A stretch of 64,000 nt of DNA from Pseudomonas putida. Its GTDB lineage: Bacteria; Pseudomonadota; Gammaproteobacteria; Pseudomonadales; Pseudomonadaceae. This document shows positions 1 to 8,419 of the stretch, in pieces (position 1 is the first letter of the stretch; each line of letters begins with the position of its first letter). The DNA lies in assembly GCF_001976065.1 (NCBI RefSeq), contig NZ_MNAH01000008.1, forward strand, positions 25,850 through 89,849, written 5' to 3'. A model generated the notes under the pieces. That model was given only the letters and a program-made list of their open reading frames with translations. It was not told the DNA's origin and ran no database searches. Position numbers and translations under genes: made by a program.

Positions 1-69
1 GGGTTCGCAATTGAGGTGAGGTAGGCAACAGTTGGATGTTGTCGCCGCGCACTCTTGAGGAACTTTGCA

Positions 70-1404
70 ATGACGACTCGTCAGCCACTGTATAAATCCC
101 TGTATTTCCAGGTGATCGTTGCAATTGTCATCGGTATCTTGCTCGGTCACTTCTATCCACAGCTCGGTGTGGCAGTAAAACCACTGGGTGACGGGTTCAT
201 CAAGCTGATCAAGATGATCATCGCCCCGATCATTTTCTGTACTGTCGTCAGCGGTATCGCCGGCATGCAGGACATGAAGTCGGTCGGCAAGACCGGCGGT
301 TACGCATTGCTGTACTTCGAGATCGTTTCGACGATCGCGCTGCTGGTCGGCCTGGTGGTGGTCAACATCGTCCAGCCGGGTGACGGCATGCACATCGACG
401 TGACCACCCTGGATGCCTCCAAGGTGGCACAGTATGTCGCTGCTGGCGCGGACCAAAGCGTTATCGGCTTCCTGCTCAACGTGATCCCGTCCACCATCGT
501 CGGCGCATTCGCCACGGGCGACATCCTGCAAGTGCTGATGTTCTCGGTGATCTTCGGTTTCGCCCTGCATCGCCTGGGCGCCTACGGCAGGCCGTTGCTG
601 GACCTCATCGATCGTTTCGCTCACGTCATGTTCAACATCATCAACATGATCATGAAGCTCGCGCCGATCGGTGCCTTCGGTGCCATGGCCTTCACCATCG
701 GTGCCTACGGTGTCGGCTCGCTGGTGCAACTGGGCCAGTTGATGGCCTGCTTCTACATTACATGCCTGCTGTTCATCCTGATCGTGCTGGGTTCGATTGC
801 CCGCCTGCATGGCTTCAGCGTGCTGAAGATGATCCGCTACATCCGTGAAGAGCTGCTGATTGTGCTGGGTACTTCCTCTTCGGAGTCGGTGCTGCCGCGC
901 ATGCTGATCAAGATGGAGCGTCTGGGTGCGCAGAAGTCGGTGGTAGGCCTGGTGATTCCGACCGGCTACTCGTTCAACCTCGACGGTACTGCGATCTACC
1001 TGACCATGGCTGCGGTGTTCATTGCCCAGGCCACCGACACTCATATGGATATCACGCACCAGATCACCTTGCTGGTGGTGTTGCTGCTGTCTTCCAAGGG
1101 TGCTGCAGGCGTGACCGGTTCGGGCTTCATCGTACTGGCCGCCACCCTGTCCGCCGTAGGCCACCTGCCGGTTGCCGGCCTGGCGTTGATCCTGGGTATC
1201 GACCGTTTCATGTCTGAAGCCCGTGCGCTGACCAACCTGGTTGGTAACGCCGTTGCCACCATCGTCGTGGCCAAGTGGGTCAAGGAGCTGGACACTGACG
1301 TGCTGCAAGCCGAGTTGGCCTCGGGCGGCCGTGGCATTGCCGACGAGCCTAAAGACGACGTTCTGGGCCATATCGAGGGCGCAACCCCGAGTAACGCCAA
1401 GTAA
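70..1404 (+). CDS. dctA: C4-dicarboxylate/proton symporter DctA
   Basis: Inner-membrane uptake carrier for succinate, fumarate and malate of the dicarboxylate/amino acid:cation symporter (DAACS) family. The 444-residue product has the family's usual length and many hydrophobic segments. It contains the serine-rich GTSSSESVLPRM loop and the TGYSFNLDGTAIYLTMA segment that line the substrate and cation sites in this family. I chose the ATG at 70 because GAGGA lies 8 bases upstream; an in-frame TTG at 55 has no such site. A strong hairpin terminator follows directly, so the gene is probably monocistronic. Only 69 bases of upstream DNA are present, so regulation by a DctB/DctD-like system cannot be judged. 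Confidence 0.96.
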   Translation: MTTRQPLYKSLYFQVIVAIVIGILLGHFYPQLGVAVKPLGDGFIKLIKMIIAPIIFCTVVSGIAGMQDMKSVGKTGGYALLYFEIVSTIALLVGLVVVNIVQPGDGMHIDVTTLDASKVAQYVAAGADQSVIGFLLNVIPSTIVGAFATGDILQVLMFSVIFGFALHRLGAYGRPLLDLIDRFAHVMFNIINMIMKLAPIGAFGAMAFTIGAYGVGSLVQLGQLMACFYITCLLFILIVLGSIARLHGFSVLKMIRYIREELLIVLGTSSSESVLPRMLIKMERLGAQKSVVGLVIPTGYSFNLDGTAIYLTMAAVFIAQATDTHMDITHQITLLVVLLLSSKGAAGVTGSGFIVLAATLSAVGHLPVAGLALILGIDRFMSEARALTNLVGNAVATIVVAKWVKELDTDVLQAELASGGRGIADEPKDDVLGHIEGATPSNAK

Positions 1405-1415
1405 GTCCTGATGTA

Positions 1416-1446
1416 ATGAAAAACCCGCTTCGGCGGGTTTTTTCAT
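1416..1446 (+). terminator. Rho-independent terminator of dctA
   Basis: An 11-base stem (GAAAAACCCGC / GCGGGTTTTTT) around a TTCG tetraloop ends in a T run, 12 bases after the dctA stop codon. Confidence 0.92.
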
Positions 1447-1547
1447 TCTGGCCAGTTGAGCGCAACGGTCAGCAAAACTGGCGCCCAAGGTGATTGCTGC
1501 AATCCGCCTGGCTGCCTAGTCTGGGGGATCGTCCATGGAGAATACTC

Positions 1548-2729
1548 ATGACTGGTCCATTGGCCTCCCTCAAGATCCTGGATTTTTCGACGCTGTTGCC
1601 AGGGCCGTTCGCCTCATTGTTGCTGGCCGACATGGGCGCGGAGGTGCTGCGCATCGAATCACCCACCCGCATTGACCTCCTGCGCGTGCTGCCACCCCAC
1701 GACCGGGGCGTATCGGCCAGCCATGCCTACCTCCATCGCAACAAGCGCAGCCTGGCGCTGGATCTCAAGCAGCCGCAGGCCCTGGAAGTGATCAAGTCGT
1801 TGCTCGCAGACCATGACATCGTCCTGGAGCAATTCCGCCCCGGTGTCATGGAACGATTGGGGCTGGGTTATGAAGCCTTGAAAGCGATCAATCCCCGGCT
1901 GATCTATGTTTCGATCACCGGTTACGGCCAGACTGGCCCCTACAAGGACCGCGCCGGCCATGACATCAACTACCTGGCCCTGGCCGGGCTTTCCAGCTAC
2001 AGCGGTCGCGCCGACAGTGGGCCGCTGCCGCTGGGCATGCAGGTAGCAGACATCGCCGGTGGCTCACTGCACGGGGTCATCGGCTTGCTGGCGGCCGTGA
2101 TTGCACGCCAGCAAACCGGGCAGGGCCAGCATCTGGACGTGAGCATGACCGATTGCGCGTTCAGCCTGAACGCCATGGCGGGTGCCGGGTACCTGGCCTG
2201 CGGGGTCGAGCCGGGTAGGGAAGAGCAGATGCTCAATGGCGGCAGCTTCTACGACTATTACCGCTCCCGGGATGGGCGCTGGTTGTCGGTGGGCAGCCTG
2301 GAACCGGGCTTCATGAAACAGTTGTGCATGGCGCTGGGGCTGGAGGAGTGGGCGAGCCTGGGCTTATCGGTGCAGCCTGCACCGCAGCACCAGCTCAAGG
2401 AAGCGTTGAAGAGCGAGTTCGAAAAGCATGACTTTGCCGACCTGTGTGCGCTGTTCGCCGAGCTTGATGCCTGTGTCGAGCCCGTCTTGAGCCTGGGGGA
2501 GGCGGTGCGGCATCCGCAGTTGCAGGCGCGGGAAATGGTGACTGAAGTGCCGCGGGGGGATGGTTCGAGCCAGGCGCAGATGGCGTGCCCCTTGAAGTTC
2601 TCGCAGGGGTTGCCTGAGCCTCGGCATATTGGCGCGGCGCTTGGCCAGCATACCGATCAGGTGTTGGGGGAGTTGGGGTTCAGTGCGCAGCGGATTGAGG
2701 CACTGCGGCGTGCCAAAGTGATTCTGTAG
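1548..2729 (+). CDS. CaiB/BaiF family CoA transferase
   Basis: Family III CoA transferase, a cytosolic enzyme that moves CoA between carboxylic acids. The 393-residue protein starts with the family signature PLASLKILDFSTLLPGP and contains ADMGAEVLRIE, NKRSLALDLK and the DVSMTDCAFSLNAMAG segment; the aspartate in this last motif is the expected catalytic residue that forms the glutamyl/aspartyl-CoA intermediate. Substrate cannot be inferred. The ATG at 1548 has GGAG 9 bases upstream; the open frame extends further upstream without a better start. Oddly, the TAG stop lies inside a REP element, so the last bases of the gene abut or were rewritten by the repeat. Confidence 0.9.
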   Translation: MTGPLASLKILDFSTLLPGPFASLLLADMGAEVLRIESPTRIDLLRVLPPHDRGVSASHAYLHRNKRSLALDLKQPQALEVIKSLLADHDIVLEQFRPGVMERLGLGYEALKAINPRLIYVSITGYGQTGPYKDRAGHDINYLALAGLSSYSGRADSGPLPLGMQVADIAGGSLHGVIGLLAAVIARQQTGQGQHLDVSMTDCAFSLNAMAGAGYLACGVEPGREEQMLNGGSFYDYYRSRDGRWLSVGSLEPGFMKQLCMALGLEEWASLGLSVQPAPQHQLKEALKSEFEKHDFADLCALFAELDACVEPVLSLGEAVRHPQLQAREMVTEVPRGDGSSQAQMACPLKFSQGLPEPRHIGAALGQHTDQVLGELGFSAQRIEALRRAKVIL

Positions 2730-2748
2730 GAGCGGGCTTGCCCGCGAA
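2725..2748. repeat. Single REP element overlapping the stop codon of the CoA transferase gene
   Basis: TGTAGGAGCGGGCTTGCCCG followed by CGAA matches the half-element seen in the paired repeats at 5146 and 19863. The upstream gene's TAG stop (2727-2729) is part of the repeat. Confidence 0.85.
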
Positions 2749-2776
2749 TAGGCCGGCCCAGCCACCACAGTTCCCG

Positions 2777-3271
2777 CTACTCAATCCGCATTTCCCCACT
2801 GTACACCAGGGTATTGCGACACCGCCGACACAAATACCGCCGCCCCTGACGCACCAGGCCATGACGCTGTGCCGAAAACGGGAAATCGCTGTCGGCGCAC
2901 GGGCACTTGTAGATGTAACGGGTCACGCTACGGCGTTTGACGTCGTAGGTGTGGCAGCGGTTGGGCGGCAGTTCGTAAACACCGCGCATGATCAGTTGCC
3001 ACTCTTCGCCGTGAGGCTGAATGCGGTCGCCGAACAATTGATGGGCGATCAGGTGCGCGACTTCATGGGCGACGGTCTGCTTGAGAAAATCTTCGGTGTT
3101 TTCCCGGTACAACTGCGGGTTGAAACGCAGAAGGTTCTCGTGCAGATGCGCGACACCGGCTTTCTGCCCACGCAGCTTGAGGCTGACCACAGGGCGTTTG
3201 AAAGGTCGTTTAAAAAAGGATTCGGCTTGTTGAAAACAGTCTTCGACGCGGATGTTGAGTTGCTCGGGCAT
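2777..3271 (-). CDS. sprT: SprT-like zinc metallopeptidase-domain protein
   Basis: SprT/Spartan-like protein of 164 residues. The zinc-protease signature HEVAH is at residues 69-73, inside the LKQTVAHEVAHLIAHQLFG helix. The C-terminal half has a zinc-ribbon arrangement: a first cysteine near CHTYD, CPCADS, and CRRCRN near the end. Bacterial SprT is poorly characterised; the eukaryotic relative Spartan degrades DNA-protein crosslinks, but that role is not shown here. It stands alone on the minus strand, downstream of the Yip1 gene and its terminator. Confidence 0.9.
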   Translation of the reverse strand: MPEQLNIRVEDCFQQAESFFKRPFKRPVVSLKLRGQKAGVAHLHENLLRFNPQLYRENTEDFLKQTVAHEVAHLIAHQLFGDRIQPHGEEWQLIMRGVYELPPNRCHTYDVKRRSVTRYIYKCPCADSDFPFSAQRHGLVRQGRRYLCRRCRNTLVYSGEMRIE

Positions 3272-3368
3272 GCTTGATGGATCTCCAGATCAGTCGAGTA
3301 TGCCGCAAGCCCGGGGCCTTGCGAATCGGCGAAGCGCCGAATGGTCTTCAGCGTTCTTTGTGCCTGGG

Positions 3369-3394
3369 CATTAAAAGGCCGCCTTGCGGCGGCC
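3369..3394 (-). terminator. Rho-independent terminator of the Yip1-family gene
   Basis: Read on the minus strand, GGCCGCC-GCAA-GGCGGCC is followed by TTTTAAT, 37 bases after the stop codon of the gene ending at 3431. Confidence 0.85.
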
Positions 3395-3430
3395 CTGTGT
3401 CGGCAGATCTGATTTTTTTGTGGTGAGCTG

Positions 3431-4033
3431 TTAATTGGTATAGACCGGCCCCACGCCGAGTCCCCAGACAATCACGGTGAACGCCATGATGGCTACCAGC
3501 ACCACCAGGCCTACGGCGAGCACCGAACTTGAAAACAGGAAGCCCTCGTCAGATGGAATGTTCATGAAGGTTGGCAGCCCCACGTACAGCAGGTAAACCG
3601 TGTAGCAGATGGCTGCCGTGCCGACGACCATCCCCAGCCACAGGTGGGGGTACAGGGCCGCGAGGCCGCCGACGAACAGCGGCGTAGCGGTATAGGTTGC
3701 GAACGCGATGCAGCGTGCGAGGCTCGGATTGGCGTCATAGGTGCGGGCCATCCAGTGGATGAACGCACCCATCACCGCTACACCGCCGAGCATCGCCAGG
3801 TACGACATGACTGTCATCCATAGTGCGCTTTCCACGGTCAGCATCACCGGGGGGCGATTGCCGATGACCCAGCCCACCTGCGTGGTCCCGATAAAGGCCG
3901 AAACCGCCGGTATCGCCGCCAGGATCAGCGTATGGGTCAGGTACATGTGGCTGATACTTTCTTCCTGATCGCCACGAATCTCTTTCCATTCTTGGTCAGG
4001 GTGGGTGAAGAGCCCCACTACGTGATGGATCAT
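3431..4033 (-). CDS. Yip1 family inner-membrane protein
   Basis: A 200-residue polytopic membrane protein that starts MIHHVVGLFTHPDQEWKEI, the typical N terminus of bacterial Yip1-domain proteins. It carries about five hydrophobic segments (around residues 34-50, 63-85, 100-122, 128-150 and 165-192). The ATG at 4033 is preceded by AGGAG; the open frame continues upstream, but without a comparable ribosome site. No biochemical role is established for the bacterial family. It is transcribed divergently from ttcA across a 280-base gap. Confidence 0.85.
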   Translation of the reverse strand: MIHHVVGLFTHPDQEWKEIRGDQEESISHMYLTHTLILAAIPAVSAFIGTTQVGWVIGNRPPVMLTVESALWMTVMSYLAMLGGVAVMGAFIHWMARTYDANPSLARCIAFATYTATPLFVGGLAALYPHLWLGMVVGTAAICYTVYLLYVGLPTFMNIPSDEGFLFSSSVLAVGLVVLVAIMAFTVIVWGLGVGPVYTN

Positions 4034-4313
4034 GCCAGTCACTCCTCTTGTTTTTACCGTCGCCCCCCAGTGGAGCGCCCTACGGGCCAACGTGGCCAAG
4101 TAAGTAATAGGTCTGTATGTGAATGCGACCTTATGTCGCAGTATAGGAAGGTCTTAACCCTACAGGGGGTAAGGCTTAGAGCAAATTGCGCTGTAAAGCG
4201 CCGGGGTAATCGCTGTTGTATCTGTAGGGCGCGCGATCCGTCGGGGCACTACGCCCTTGAAAGGTTTTTGCGTAAAATGCCCGCCTTTCGTCACACCTCA
4301 CGGATTTCGCGTC

Positions 4314-5138
4314 ATGGGCACTCTTACGGTCAACCAGAACAAACTGCAAAAGCGCCTTCGCCGACAGGCCGGTGAGGCAGTTGCCGATTTCAACATGATT
4401 GAAGACGGTGACAAGGTCATGGTCTGCCTGTCCGGCGGCAAGGACAGCTACACCATGCTTGATGTGCTGATGCACTTGCAGAAGGTCGCGCCGATCAAGT
4501 TCGAGATCGTGGCCGTGAACATGGACCAGAAACAGCCGGGTTTCCCCGAGCATGTGCTGCCGGCTTACCTCAAGGAGCTGGGCATCGAGTACCACATCGT
4601 CGAGAAAGACACCTACTCGGTGGTCAAGGAGCTGGTTCCGGAAGGCAAGACCACCTGTTCGCTGTGCTCGCGCCTGCGTCGTGGCACGCTCTACACCTTC
4701 GCCGACGAAATCGGCGCGACCAAGATGGCCCTCGGTCACCATCGCGACGACATCGTCGAGACGTTCTTCCTGAACATGTTCTTCAACGGCTCGCTCAAGG
4801 CCATGCCGCCAAAATTGCGTGCCGATGACGGGCGCAACGTGGTGATCCGCCCGCTGGCCTACTGCAACGAGAAGGACATCCAGGCTTACTCGGACCTCAA
4901 GCAGTTCCCGATCATCCCGTGCAACCTCTGCGGCTCCCAGGAAAACCTGCAACGCCAGGTGGTCAAGGAAATGCTGCAAGACTGGGAGCGCAAGACCCCG
5001 GGCCGCACCGAAAGCATTTTCCGCAGCCTGCAGAACGTGATCCCGTCGCAACTGGCGGATCGTAACCTGTTCGATTTCACCAGCCTCAAGATCGACGAAA
5101 GCGCCGCTTCGCGCTTCGTCAATGTGGTCAACCTCTAA
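4314..5138 (+). CDS. ttcA: tRNA 2-thiocytidine biosynthesis protein TtcA
   Basis: ATP-dependent, iron-sulfur-dependent enzyme that thiolates cytidine 32 of certain tRNAs. The 274-residue protein has the PP-loop SGGKDS at residues 40-45 and the two CxxC pairs that hold the cluster, C115/C118 (CSLC) and C203/C206 (CNLC). The ATG at 4314 (MGTLTVNQNK) gives the family's usual N terminus; an in-frame ATG at 4257 would add 19 residues that do not look like TtcA. A -10-like TAAAAT occurs at 4272, without a convincing -35. Confidence 0.95.
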   Translation: MGTLTVNQNKLQKRLRRQAGEAVADFNMIEDGDKVMVCLSGGKDSYTMLDVLMHLQKVAPIKFEIVAVNMDQKQPGFPEHVLPAYLKELGIEYHIVEKDTYSVVKELVPEGKTTCSLCSRLRRGTLYTFADEIGATKMALGHHRDDIVETFFLNMFFNGSLKAMPPKLRADDGRNVVIRPLAYCNEKDIQAYSDLKQFPIIPCNLCGSQENLQRQVVKEMLQDWERKTPGRTESIFRSLQNVIPSQLADRNLFDFTSLKIDESAASRFVNVVNL

Positions 5139-5145
5139 ACAAAAT

Positions 5146-5235
5146 TGTGGAAGCGGGCTTGCTCGCGAAGGCGTTGTGTCAGTCGACAACAATGTTGAAT
5201 GACGCACCGCCTTCGCGAGCAAGCCCGCTCCCACA
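5146..5235. repeat. REP doublet (REPIN-like), 90 bp
   Basis: Two inverted copies of GTGGRAGCGGGCTTGCTCG-type REP flank a spacer. The inner arms pair perfectly (GGCTTGCTCGCGAAGGCG against CGCCTTCGCGAGCAAGCC has only small differences). The spacer contains TGTCAGTCGACAACAATGTTG, nearly the same as in the element at 19863. Confidence 0.92.
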
Positions 5236-5269
5236 GGTTTTTGCTTCGTTTTAATTCTTGGGAGAGGGC

Positions 5270-5944
5270 ATGCGCGATTACAAGTGGCTGAACGAATACT
5301 GTCTGAACCGCTTCGGTTCGGCCGCTGAACTGGAAGCCCATCTGCCCCTGCCCAAGACCCCGGCGCAATTGCGTAAGATCAGCGATGACCGCTACCTCTC
5401 GACCATGGCATTGCGCGTCTTCCGCGCCGGGCTCAAGCACAGCCTGGTGGACGCCAAGTGGCCGGCCTTCGAAGAAGTGTTCTTCAGGTTCGACCCGGAA
5501 AAAGTCGTGCTGATGAGCGCCGAGCACCTGGAACGGCTGATGCAGGACACGCGGATCATCCGCCACCTGGGCAAGCTCAAGAGCGTGCCGCGCAATGCCC
5601 AGTTCGTGCTGGACGTGGCCCATGAGCAGGGCAGCTTCGGGGCGATGATCGCCGATTGGCCGGTGACCGATATCGTCGGGCTGTGGACCTTGTTGAAAAA
5701 ACGCGGCCATCAGTTGGGCGGGTTGTCGGCGCCGCGCTTCTTGCGCATGGTTGGCAAGGACACCTTTGTGCCGAGCTACGACGTAGTGGCGGCGTTGAAT
5801 GCGCAGAAGATCGTCGACAAGGTGCCAACCAGCTTGCGCGACCTGGCATTGGTGCAGGATGTGTTCAACCAGTGGCATGAACAAAGTGGCGGGCGGCCGA
5901 TGAGCCAGATTTCGATGATGCTGGCTTACACAGTGAATCATTAA
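5270..5944 (+). CDS. DNA-3-methyladenine glycosylase I (Tag-like)
   Basis: Base-excision-repair glycosylase of the helix-hairpin-helix superfamily, expected to remove 3-methyladenine from DNA. The 224-residue protein includes FGSAAELEAHLP near the N terminus, LMQDTRIIRHLGKLKSVPRN and the SAPRFLRMVGKDTFVPSYDV segment. It is more divergent than E. coli Tag, so the substrate assignment is by family only. ATG at 5270 follows GGAGAGGG; a TTG 12 bases upstream in frame lacks spacing for that site. It is flanked by a REP doublet on the left and another inverted repeat on the right. Confidence 0.78.
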   Translation: MRDYKWLNEYCLNRFGSAAELEAHLPLPKTPAQLRKISDDRYLSTMALRVFRAGLKHSLVDAKWPAFEEVFFRFDPEKVVLMSAEHLERLMQDTRIIRHLGKLKSVPRNAQFVLDVAHEQGSFGAMIADWPVTDIVGLWTLLKKRGHQLGGLSAPRFLRMVGKDTFVPSYDVVAALNAQKIVDKVPTSLRDLALVQDVFNQWHEQSGGRPMSQISMMLAYTVNH

Positions 5945-5947
5945 GCC

Positions 5948-6004
5948 GCCCGCAGGCTGGCTCCCACATCACAAAGCTCCTGCGGGAGCCAGCCTGCTGG
6001 CGAT
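5948..6004. repeat. Inverted repeat between convergent genes, REP-like
   Basis: Arms GCAGGCTGGCTCC (5952-5964) and GGAGCCAGCCTGC (5985-5997) are perfect complements. It could serve as a bidirectional terminator between the converging glycosylase and DUF2069 genes. The sequence differs from the GCGGGCTTGCTCG REP family. Confidence 0.8.
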
Positions 6005-6013
6005 TGCAATCTC

Positions 6014-6439
6014 TCAGGCGACGGAGATTTCGCCCTCGCCAGCCAACTTGCGGTTCAACTGATACCGCCACCGCACATACAACAGTGCCGAACAGAACAC
6101 CGCCAGGCTCGCGGCCATCTCCAGCACGCCGAAGACCTGCCGGTTCGGGTCATAAGCGGCCAATGCGCCCTTGATGAAGTACAGGTTCACCACAAAGCAC
6201 ATCCATGAATGTCCCCGGGCATTGCCGACAATCATGCCCGGCGCCAGCAACAGCAGTGGCACCAGTTCAATCAGCAGGATCACCCACGGCCGCGCACCGT
6301 GCAGGTCGGCGACCATCAGGTAGTAAACGCAGAGCAATCCCACCAGGCCAAAAAAACACAGCAGGCTGATAACGCGCATGGCCCGAACCCGTGGTTCGAG
6401 CCATTCGATGGCGGGCAGGACCTTCGGCTTCTTGGCCAC
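6014..6439 (-). CDS. DUF2069 family inner-membrane protein
   Basis: A 141-residue membrane protein with about four hydrophobic segments (VISLLCFFGLVGLLCVYYLM; VILLIELVPLLLLAPGMIVG; a segment around WMCFVVNLYFIKG; LAVFCSALLYVRWRYQLN). The family has no known function. I chose the GTG at 6439, since GGAGGGTTGAGG lies just upstream and the ORF otherwise runs into wrbA. Only 2 bases separate it from the wrbA stop, so the two are translated from one message. Confidence 0.82.
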   Translation of the reverse strand: MAKKPKVLPAIEWLEPRVRAMRVISLLCFFGLVGLLCVYYLMVADLHGARPWVILLIELVPLLLLAPGMIVGNARGHSWMCFVVNLYFIKGALAAYDPNRQVFGVLEMAASLAVFCSALLYVRWRYQLNRKLAGEGEISVA

Positions 6440-6441
6440 CC

Positions 6442-7038
6442 TCAACCCTCCAGTTTCAGTGCAGTCTTGGCCAGGCGCATGCCCAGGGCCCGGCACAGCG
6501 CCACTTCATGGGCATCCAGGCCGCTTTTGCCATCGGCACCGGCGTGATGGCTGGCGCCGTATGGCGTACCGCCGCCCTGGGTTTCCAGTAGCGCCGACTC
6601 GCTGTAGGGAAGGCCCGTGATCAACATGCCGTGGTGCAACAACGGCAGCATCATCGACAGCAGCGTGGTTTCCTGCCCGCCATGCAGGCTTGCAGTGGAG
6701 GTAAACACTCCGGCGGGTTTGCCCACAAGGGCGCCGGTCAGCCACAGGTTGCTGGTGCCGTCGAGAAAGTACTTGAGTGGCGCCGCCATGTTGCCGAAGC
6801 GGGTCGGGCTGCCCAGCGCCAGGCCGGCGCAGTTCTTCAGGTCATCGAGGCTTGCGTAGAGCGCGCCTTCCTCCGGGATATCCGGCGACACGGCTTCGCA
6901 CTCGGTGGAAATCGCCGGTACCGTGCGCAGGCGGGCTTCAAGGCCGGCCTGTTCGACGCCACGGGCAATTTGCCGGGCCATTTCATTGGTCGAGCCGCTG
7001 CGGCTGTAATAGAGCACCAGAATGTACGGCGCACTCAC
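6442..7038 (-). CDS. wrbA: NAD(P)H:quinone oxidoreductase, WrbA family
   Basis: FMN-binding flavodoxin-fold quinone reductase, 198 residues, cytosolic. The N-terminal phosphate-binding loop YYSRSGSTNEMA, the LGSPTRFGNMAAPLKYFLD segment and the STASLHGGQETTLLSM segment are WrbA hallmarks. It carries out two-electron quinone reduction, thought to limit oxidative stress. Its start overlaps the arsC stop by 4 bases (ATGA), so arsC, wrbA and the DUF2069 gene form one operon. Confidence 0.93.
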   Translation of the reverse strand: MSAPYILVLYYSRSGSTNEMARQIARGVEQAGLEARLRTVPAISTECEAVSPDIPEEGALYASLDDLKNCAGLALGSPTRFGNMAAPLKYFLDGTSNLWLTGALVGKPAGVFTSTASLHGGQETTLLSMMLPLLHHGMLITGLPYSESALLETQGGGTPYGASHHAGADGKSGLDAHEVALCRALGMRLAKTALKLEG

Positions 7039-7388
7039 GGCAACAACTCCAGGACCTGCTCTGGCGGACGGCCGATGATGGCCTTGTCACCGACTTCGAG
7101 AATCGGTCGCTCCATCAGTTTCGGGTGGGCGGCGATGGCAGCGATCAACTGCGCCTCGCTCAGGCTGCTGTCGGCCAGGTTCAGGGCCTTGTATTCGTCT
7201 TCGCCGGTGCGCAGCAGTTGGCGGGCACTGATCCCGAGTTTGCCCAGCAGGCTCTGGATTTGCGCGGCGTCCAGCGGCGTTTCCAGGTAGCGGACCACCG
7301 TCGGGGTCAGGCCGCGGGCTTCTATGAGTTCGAGCGCACCGCGGGATTTCGAGCAGCGCGGGTTGTGATAAAGCGTCAGATCGGTCAT
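7035..7388 (-). CDS. arsC: Arsenate reductase, glutaredoxin type (ArsC)
   Basis: Glutathione/glutaredoxin-coupled ArsC family, 117 residues. The nucleophilic cysteine is C12 in YHNPRCSKSRG, and the substrate-binding LMERPIL arginine is present. No arsenic exporter or ArsR gene is nearby, so it may act in general redox metabolism or as a housekeeping arsenate reductase. It is the first gene of a three-gene minus-strand operon and is divergent from the thioredoxin-like gene at 7503. Confidence 0.92.
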   Translation of the reverse strand: MTDLTLYHNPRCSKSRGALELIEARGLTPTVVRYLETPLDAAQIQSLLGKLGISARQLLRTGEDEYKALNLADSSLSEAQLIAAIAAHPKLMERPILEVGDKAIIGRPPEQVLELLP

Positions 7389-7502
7389 GAGCGGGTCGCA
7401 TCTTGCGTAAGGTGGCGGCTATTCTAACTGGGCAGCGCGTAATCCTGAACCTTGGCAGGCGATGGGGCGCACGCGCATTCAATTCTGGACAAGGAACATG
7501 AC

Positions 7503-7970
7503 ATGACAAGGCGACTGGCAGCGGCATTGACGATTATCGGGGCGTTGATGCTGGGGGGCTGCGGTAACGACTACGGGATCGATCAGAACGGACAGAAGGT
7601 CGCCGCCGAGCGCCTGGACGGCAAGTGGCTGGTAATCAATTACTGGGCCGAATGGTGCGGGCCGTGCCGTACCGAGATTCCGGAGTTGAACACACTGGCC
7701 GAGCAACTCAAGGACAAGAAGATCGGCGTGTTCGGGGTCAACTTCGACAATGTGCAGGGCGAAGAGCTGAAAAGTGCCAGCGAGAAACTCGGCATCAAGT
7801 TCACCGTGCTGGTGCAGGACCCTTCCGAGTTGTTCGATCTGCCGCGCAGTGAGGCGTTGCCGGTGACCTACATCATCGATAACAAGGGCAAGGTGCGGGA
7901 ACAATTGATGGGCGAGCAGACGGCGGCGGGGGTGGTGGCCAAGCTCGAAGCTTTGCAGGCGACTAACTGA
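7503..7970 (+). CDS. Thioredoxin-like (TlpA family) lipoprotein
   Basis: Predicted envelope thiol-disulfide protein of 155 residues. The signal peptide ends in a lipobox (LGGC, lipidated C20), and the thioredoxin fold carries the active site WCGPC at residues 51-55 and a cis-proline region (EALPVTYIID). Likely periplasm-facing reductase of the TlpA/ResA group; partner unknown. ATG at 7503 follows AAGGAAC. It shares a promoter region with divergent arsC. Confidence 0.9.
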   Translation: MTRRLAAALTIIGALMLGGCGNDYGIDQNGQKVAAERLDGKWLVINYWAEWCGPCRTEIPELNTLAEQLKDKKIGVFGVNFDNVQGEELKSASEKLGIKFTVLVQDPSELFDLPRSEALPVTYIIDNKGKVREQLMGEQTAAGVVAKLEALQATN

Positions 7971-8004
7971 TGATCGTTCCCGCGATCTGCGTGGGAACGA
8001 TCAT
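7970..8004. repeat. Perfect inverted repeat, probable bidirectional terminator
   Basis: ATGATCGTTCCC (7970-7981) and GGGAACGATCAT (7993-8004) are exact complements around an 11-base loop. It overlaps the last base of the TGA stop of the TlpA-like gene and lies between convergent genes. GTTCCC...GGGAAC hairpins of this kind recur in P. fluorescens genomes. Confidence 0.82.
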
Positions 8005-8014
8005 CCAGGCGGGA

Positions 8015-8419
8015 TCAACCCTCTTCCAGCCACCAGCGTAGCGGCTTGCCTTCAGCAGGCCAGAAACGCATCTGGTCGATCGACGAGACGTCCCAGCGCT
8101 GCACGCCTTCCAGTGCCTGGAGGAAGCGTTTTTCCTGCTCCATCAGGGCCGGCGCACAGAGTTTGCGGGTGCTGCCGATCTTGCCGAAGCTCAGCTTGTG
8201 GCCTTCCAGGGTGTACGGCGCGAACCAGTGGTTGCAGCCGCCGTTGCCGTAGGCGCGACCGTCTTCACCCAGGGTGATGGTCAGGTGGCTGTAATCCATC
8301 AACGGACGTTCGCCGATCCATTCCAGGATGTAGCTGCGGTTTTGTTCAAGTTGCACCGGTTCGGCGGCGCAGCCCAGCAGGCTTGCACCCACCATCGCGG
8401 TCAGAGCGAGGCGTTTCAT
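8015..8419 (-). CDS. META domain (HslJ-like) lipoprotein
   Basis: A 134-residue lipoprotein with lipobox LLGC (C17). The mature part shows the META-domain pattern: LTITLGEDGRAYGNGGCNHW with the conserved GNGGCN turn, then LSFGKIGSTRKLCAPALMEQE. The family occurs in the envelope and is linked to stress responses in E. coli HslJ; the mechanism is unknown. Its ATG shares one base with the upstream TGA (TGATG), indicating translational coupling to the zinc-ribbon gene. Confidence 0.87.
   Translation of the reverse strand: MKRLALTAMVGASLLGCAAEPVQLEQNRSYILEWIGERPLMDYSHLTITLGEDGRAYGNGGCNHWFAPYTLEGHKLSFGKIGSTRKLCAPALMEQEKRFLQALEGVQRWDVSSIDQMRFWPAEGKPLRWWLEEG

Noticed and set aside
4257..4313. In-frame upstream ATG extending ttcA by 19 residues
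   Set aside because: The added sequence does not resemble TtcA; the ATG at 4314 gives the family N terminus.
4176..5234. A 352-codon minus-strand frame opposite ttcA
   Set aside because: It runs through ttcA and into the REP doublet; no domain and no ribosome site.
5146..5235. Regularly repeated palindromes as a possible CRISPR array
   Set aside because: The repeats are inverted pairs scattered over the window, not a direct-repeat array, and there are no cas genes.
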